Shown here: piece by piece, positions 6,634-9,397 of the stretch
Numbering within the stretch: the first letter of the stretch is position 1
Layout: each line of letters starts with the position of its first letter
DNA from: DASYUM01 sp036001225
GTDB taxonomy: Bacteria; Methylomirabilota; Methylomirabilia; Rokubacteriales; DASRDR01
Length of the DNA stretch: 9,397 bases
NCBI GenBank assembly: GCA_036001225.1
Contig: DASYUM010000016.1
Location: forward strand, 1-9,397
Direction of reading: 5' to 3'
Made by a program: the position numbers and the translations under genes
Notes under the pieces: generated by a model
Database searches by the model: none
What the model was told of the DNA's origin: nothing
The model's input: only the letters and a program-made list of their open reading frames with translations

Positions 6634-9156
6634 GTGGCGAACGATGTCAAATCATTCGAGGCCAGCGAAGCGCACGTGAACATCACGACGGGTCGGCGGC
6701 GGTGGCCGATTCCGGTCATCCTGGTCGTCGCCGCGCTGGCCCTCGGGGCCGGCGTCCGCTCGAGCTTCTTCGGTCGCATCGGGCCCCAGCCGGACGGGAC
6801 CGGCATCACGCCGAACCACTGGACGCTGACCCCGGCCGGGCTCCAGGTGGAAGTGGGCGACCGGCCCCTGGGCCTGGCCGCGACCCCGGACGGGCGCCAC
6901 CTCGTCATCTCGAACAACGGCCAGGGCGTGCAGAGCCTGGTCCTCTTCGACACCGCCACCCAGCGGGTGGTCCAGGTGATCCCGTACGCGAGCCCGGAGG
7001 CGCTCTTCCTCGGCGTCGCCGTCACCCCGGACGGCCGGCGCGTCTACGCCTCGGCGGGCGGCAACAACAAGATCCGCGCGTACGAGTTCGATGGCCGGGC
7101 GCTCCGCGCGCGCGCGCCGATCGTGCTCGGCGACCGGAAGGCGCGGATCTTCCCCGCCGGCCTGGCGGTCTCGCCGGACGGCGGCACCCTCTACGCGGCG
7201 CTCAACCTCGACAACGCGGTGGCGTTCATCGACACCGCGGCCCGGCGCGTGCGCCTCACCGTTCGCCTGGCGCCGCCGGCGCGGCCGGACGACATCGGGA
7301 CCCTGCCCTATGCCCTCCTGCTGGTCGGCCGCAAGCTCTACGTCTCGGAGTGGAACGGCGGCGGCGTGAGCGTGATCGACACGGACCGCGGGACCCTGCT
7401 CCGCCGCATCCCGACCGGCGGGCACGCCAGCGGGCTCGCCCTGTCGCCGGACCGCGGTCGCCTCTACGTGGCCAACGCCACCAGCGACACCGTGAGCGCG
7501 ATCGACCCCGCCACCGACACGGTGATCGGCACCGTCGATCTCACCCCGTACCCGGGCGCTCCCATGGGCTCCATGCCCAACGCGGTGGCCGTCTCGCCGG
7601 ACGGGAAGACGCTGTACGTGGCGAACGGGGGGAACAACGACGTGGCCGTGGTGGAGACCGCCACCCTCGCCATCCGCGGGCTCATCCCGACCGCCTGGTT
7701 CCCGAGCGCCCTCGCCGTCTCCCCGGACGGCCGCCTGCTCTACGTGGCCAACATGAAAGGCCTGGGCGCCGGCCCCAACCCCCGCGGCCCGAACCCCGAG
7801 CGGCGCGTCCCCGGCGAGCAGTTCATCGCCAGCATGGCCCGGGGCACCCTGTCGGTCATCGACGTGCCGGACGCCGAGACCCTGAGCCGCTACACCGCGC
7901 AGGTGGTGAAGAACAACGGCTTCGACGAGACCCATCAGGTGCTCACCCGGACCCCCCAGGCCACGACGCCGCACGCGGTGCCCCGGCGGGTCGGCGACCC
8001 GAGCCTGATCCGCCACGTCCTCTACGTCATCAAGGAGAATCGGACCTACGACCAGATCCTGGGCGACCTCGCCCAGGGCGACGGCGACCCGGGCCTCGTC
8101 CTCTTCGGCCGCGACGTCACCCCGAACCACCACGCCCTGGCCGAGACCTTCACCCTGTTCGACCACTGCTACGCCGATGCCGAGGTCTCCGCCGACGGGC
8201 ACAACTGGTCCACCGCCGCCGTCGCCACCGACTACGTGCAGAAGACGTGGCCGGCCAACTACTCGGGCCGGAACCGGTCGTACGACTTCGAGGGCGGCTC
8301 GAGCGCGCCGGCGCCGCTCGGCGGCTACCTGTGGGAGTACGCCGCCCGGGCCGGCGTCAGTTACCGGGTCTATGGCGAGTTCAACGCGTTCACCGCGCGG
8401 CCGCCCGCCATCACCCCGGCGCCCTTCGCCAAGGCGCTCGACGGGCATCTCTCCCCGACCTATCCCGGCTACGACCTCACGATCACCGATCAGGCCCGCG
8501 TGGATGCCTGGAAGGCCGAGTTCGACGACTTCATCCGCACGGGCACGGTACCCGCGCTCATGATCCTCCGGCTCCCCAACGACCACACCGCCGGGACGCG
8601 CCCGGGTCTCGCCACGCCCAAGGCGATGGTGGCCGACAACGACCTGGCCCTCGGTCGGATCGTGGAGGCCGTGTCCCGGTCGCCAATCTGGCCGGCCACC
8701 GCGATCTTCGTCATCGAGGACGATGCCCAGAACGGCCCCGACCACGTGGACGCGCACCGGACGGTGTGCCTCGTCGCCTCACCCTACGCCCGGCGCGGGT
8801 ACGTGGACCACACCATGTACTCCACGGTGTCGATGCTGCGGAGCCTCGAGCTGATCCTCGGCCTGCCCCCGATGAGCCAGTTCGATGCCGCGGCCACCCC
8901 CATGTTCGCCGCGTTCACCGACGCGCCGACCCTCGCGCCGTATCAGGCCCTCACCCCGACGCAGCCGCTGGGGGAGCGGAACGGGCCCGACGCGTACCGG
9001 GCGGAGGACTCGCTGCGGCTGGCCCTCGAGCGCGCCGACGAGGCCGACGAGGCCGCCTTCAACGCCATTCTCTGGCACGCGATCAAGGGGCCCGACGTCC
9101 CGATGCCGCCGGCCCGGACGGCGTTCCGTCCGCACCCGCTCCAGGACGACGACTAG
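6634..9156 (+). CDS. Membrane-anchored YncE-type beta-propeller / alkaline phosphatase-like phosphoesterase
   Basis: This 840-residue two-domain protein matches the architecture annotated as bifunctional YncE family/alkaline phosphatase family. Residues 25-42 form one hydrophobic helix after the basic GRRRW, so it is a signal anchor or signal peptide exporting the rest. Residues about 75-415 are a propeller with repeated blade motifs: ATPDGRHLV, VTPDGRRVYAS, VSPDGGTLYAA, LSPDRGRLYVAN, VSPDGKTLYVAN and VSPDGRLLYVAN. Residues 460-770 are a phosphoesterase-type domain with IKENRTYDQILGD (466-478), DGHNWS (521-526), LPNDHT (647-652) and VIEDDAQNGPDHVDAHR (693-709), which are probable metal and phosphate ligands. 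The substrate is unknown. The GTG at 6634 follows an in-frame TAG directly and has no good Shine-Dalgarno; a GTG at 6676 is an alternative closer to the anchor. It lies 17 bases after the MerB-like gene and is probably cotranscribed. Confidence 0.92.
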   Translation: MANDVKSFEASEAHVNITTGRRRWPIPVILVVAALALGAGVRSSFFGRIGPQPDGTGITPNHWTLTPAGLQVEVGDRPLGLAATPDGRHLVISNNGQGVQSLVLFDTATQRVVQVIPYASPEALFLGVAVTPDGRRVYASAGGNNKIRAYEFDGRALRARAPIVLGDRKARIFPAGLAVSPDGGTLYAALNLDNAVAFIDTAARRVRLTVRLAPPARPDDIGTLPYALLLVGRKLYVSEWNGGGVSVIDTDRGTLLRRIPTGGHASGLALSPDRGRLYVANATSDTVSAIDPATDTVIGTVDLTPYPGAPMGSMPNAVAVSPDGKTLYVANGGNNDVAVVETATLAIRGLIPTAWFPSALAVSPDGRLLYVANMKGLGAGPNPRGPNPERRVPGEQFIASMARGTLSVIDVPDAETLSRYTAQVVKNNGFDETHQVLTRTPQATTPHAVPRRVGDPSLIRHVLYVIKENRTYDQILGDLAQGDGDPGLVLFGRDVTPNHHALAETFTLFDHCYADAEVSADGHNWSTAAVATDYVQKTWPANYSGRNRSYDFEGGSSAPAPLGGYLWEYAARAGVSYRVYGEFNAFTARPPAITPAPFAKALDGHLSPTYPGYDLTITDQARVDAWKAEFDDFIRTGTVPALMILRLPNDHTAGTRPGLATPKAMVADNDLALGRIVEAVSRSPIWPATAIFVIEDDAQNGPDHVDAHRTVCLVASPYARRGYVDHTMYSTVSMLRSLELILGLPPMSQFDAAATPMFAAFTDAPTLAPYQALTPTQPLGERNGPDAYRAEDSLRLALERADEADEAAFNAILWHAIKGPDVPMPPARTAFRPHPLQDDD

Positions 9157-9397
9157 GGCTAGCTTGCGGTGATCCCGCGCAACGCGCTGCTTAACCTCGT
9201 CGGGCAGCGACCCCATTTGGACTTCGTGTTCCTACTTCGGTACTGAGTGTCCCACGCCCGCTCGTGCCGCACTGACTCGCCACCTCGCCGCCTCGGATCG
9301 GGCCCGGAGGCGACCACGGCCGGTCCGTGGGCGGCTCCCCGCGTGACCACGGCGTATCCGTGCGGATACGCAGCGCGGCGTGGCGTCCGGGCCCAGC
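9157..9397. other. Gene-free tail with no supported coding sequence
   Basis: No frame in these 241 bases resembles a known protein or has a good ribosome site. One minus-strand frame stays open from the right edge down to 9159, but its composition (Arg/Gly/Pro-rich) is what random GC-rich DNA gives. The stretch contains short inverted repeats (9185-9209, 9314-9330 and 9352-9371), none followed by a T-tract. It may be an intergenic region reaching into the next gene outside the window. Confidence 0.5.
9312..9371. repeat. Degenerate 33-base direct repeat with hairpins
   Basis: GACCACGGC occurs at 9312 and again at 9345. In both copies it is followed two bases later by (G/A)TCCGTG and then CGG, so the two units are imperfect copies offset by 33 bases. 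Each copy can fold: CCACGG/CCGTGG at 9314-9330, and GCGTATCC/GGATACGC (8 bp, loop GTGC) at 9352-9371. The window ends just after the second, so a longer array cannot be excluded. Confidence 0.4.

Noticed and set aside
6652..8757. A 701-codon minus-strand open frame opposite the propeller-phosphatase
   Set aside because: Its translation is repetitive Val/Gly/Arg/His-rich and it mirrors the propeller gene's third-position GC. No ribosome site or domain supports it.
9183..9209. Possible integron attC-like site around GCTTAAC
   Set aside because: Only one core-like heptamer is present, with no matching GTTRRRY partner or paired inner boxes, and no integrase is seen.
9159..9397. Possible C-terminal fragment of a minus-strand gene entering from the right edge
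   Set aside because: The frame is open for only about 236 bases, which is common at this GC content, and the residues show no family resemblance.

Overview
The window is a GC-rich bacterial chromosomal fragment with short intergenic gaps, Shine-Dalgarno-led genes and frequent GTG/ATG ambiguity. The mix of genes (a family 5 solute-binding protein, an AMP-forming acyl-CoA ligase, a DUF3309 mini-protein, a YncE-type propeller/phosphatase and many small secreted proteins) would fit a soil or subsurface lineage such as Rokubacteria/Methylomirabilota or a related high-GC proteobacterium. That assignment is inference from style, not a database match. No rRNA, tRNA, CRISPR array, insertion sequence or phage gene was seen.

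Layout. Bases 1-1239 (+) are the 3' part of an extracellular peptide/nickel-type ABC transporter solute-binding protein, followed by a strong GC hairpin. Three minus-strand units follow: a 50-residue DUF3309 membrane protein (1343-1495), a small secreted OB-fold-like protein with its own terminator (1625-2119), and an acyl-CoA synthetase (2189-3823). A divergent promoter region separates the synthetase from a stand-alone receiver-domain response regulator (3941-4336, +). The regulator converges on a two-gene minus-strand unit of exported proteins of unknown function (5199-5855 and 4350-5162). Divergent from that unit is a plus-strand pair: a MerB-like (alkylmercury lyase family) gene from 5954 and, 17 bases after it, a membrane-anchored beta-propeller/phosphoesterase (6634-9156). 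The last 241 bases hold no gene I can support.

The main finding is in the MerB-like gene. Its reading frame is interrupted by a TGA at 6470-6472, but MerB-like coding sequence continues in the same frame for 47 more codons to a TGA at 6614-6616. By alignment from memory to plasmid R831b MerB, the internal TGA falls exactly where MerB has catalytic Cys159. The other two catalytic residues are present (C110 and D113, matching Cys96 and Asp99). A 6-bp hairpin with a GGTC apical loop begins 13 bases after the TGA. That loop sequence and spacing resemble the SelB-binding hairpin of E. coli fdhF. The simplest reading is a selenoprotein of the organomercurial lyase family, with Cys, Asp and selenocysteine as its active-site triad. 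Conventional annotation would truncate it to 172 residues or call it broken.
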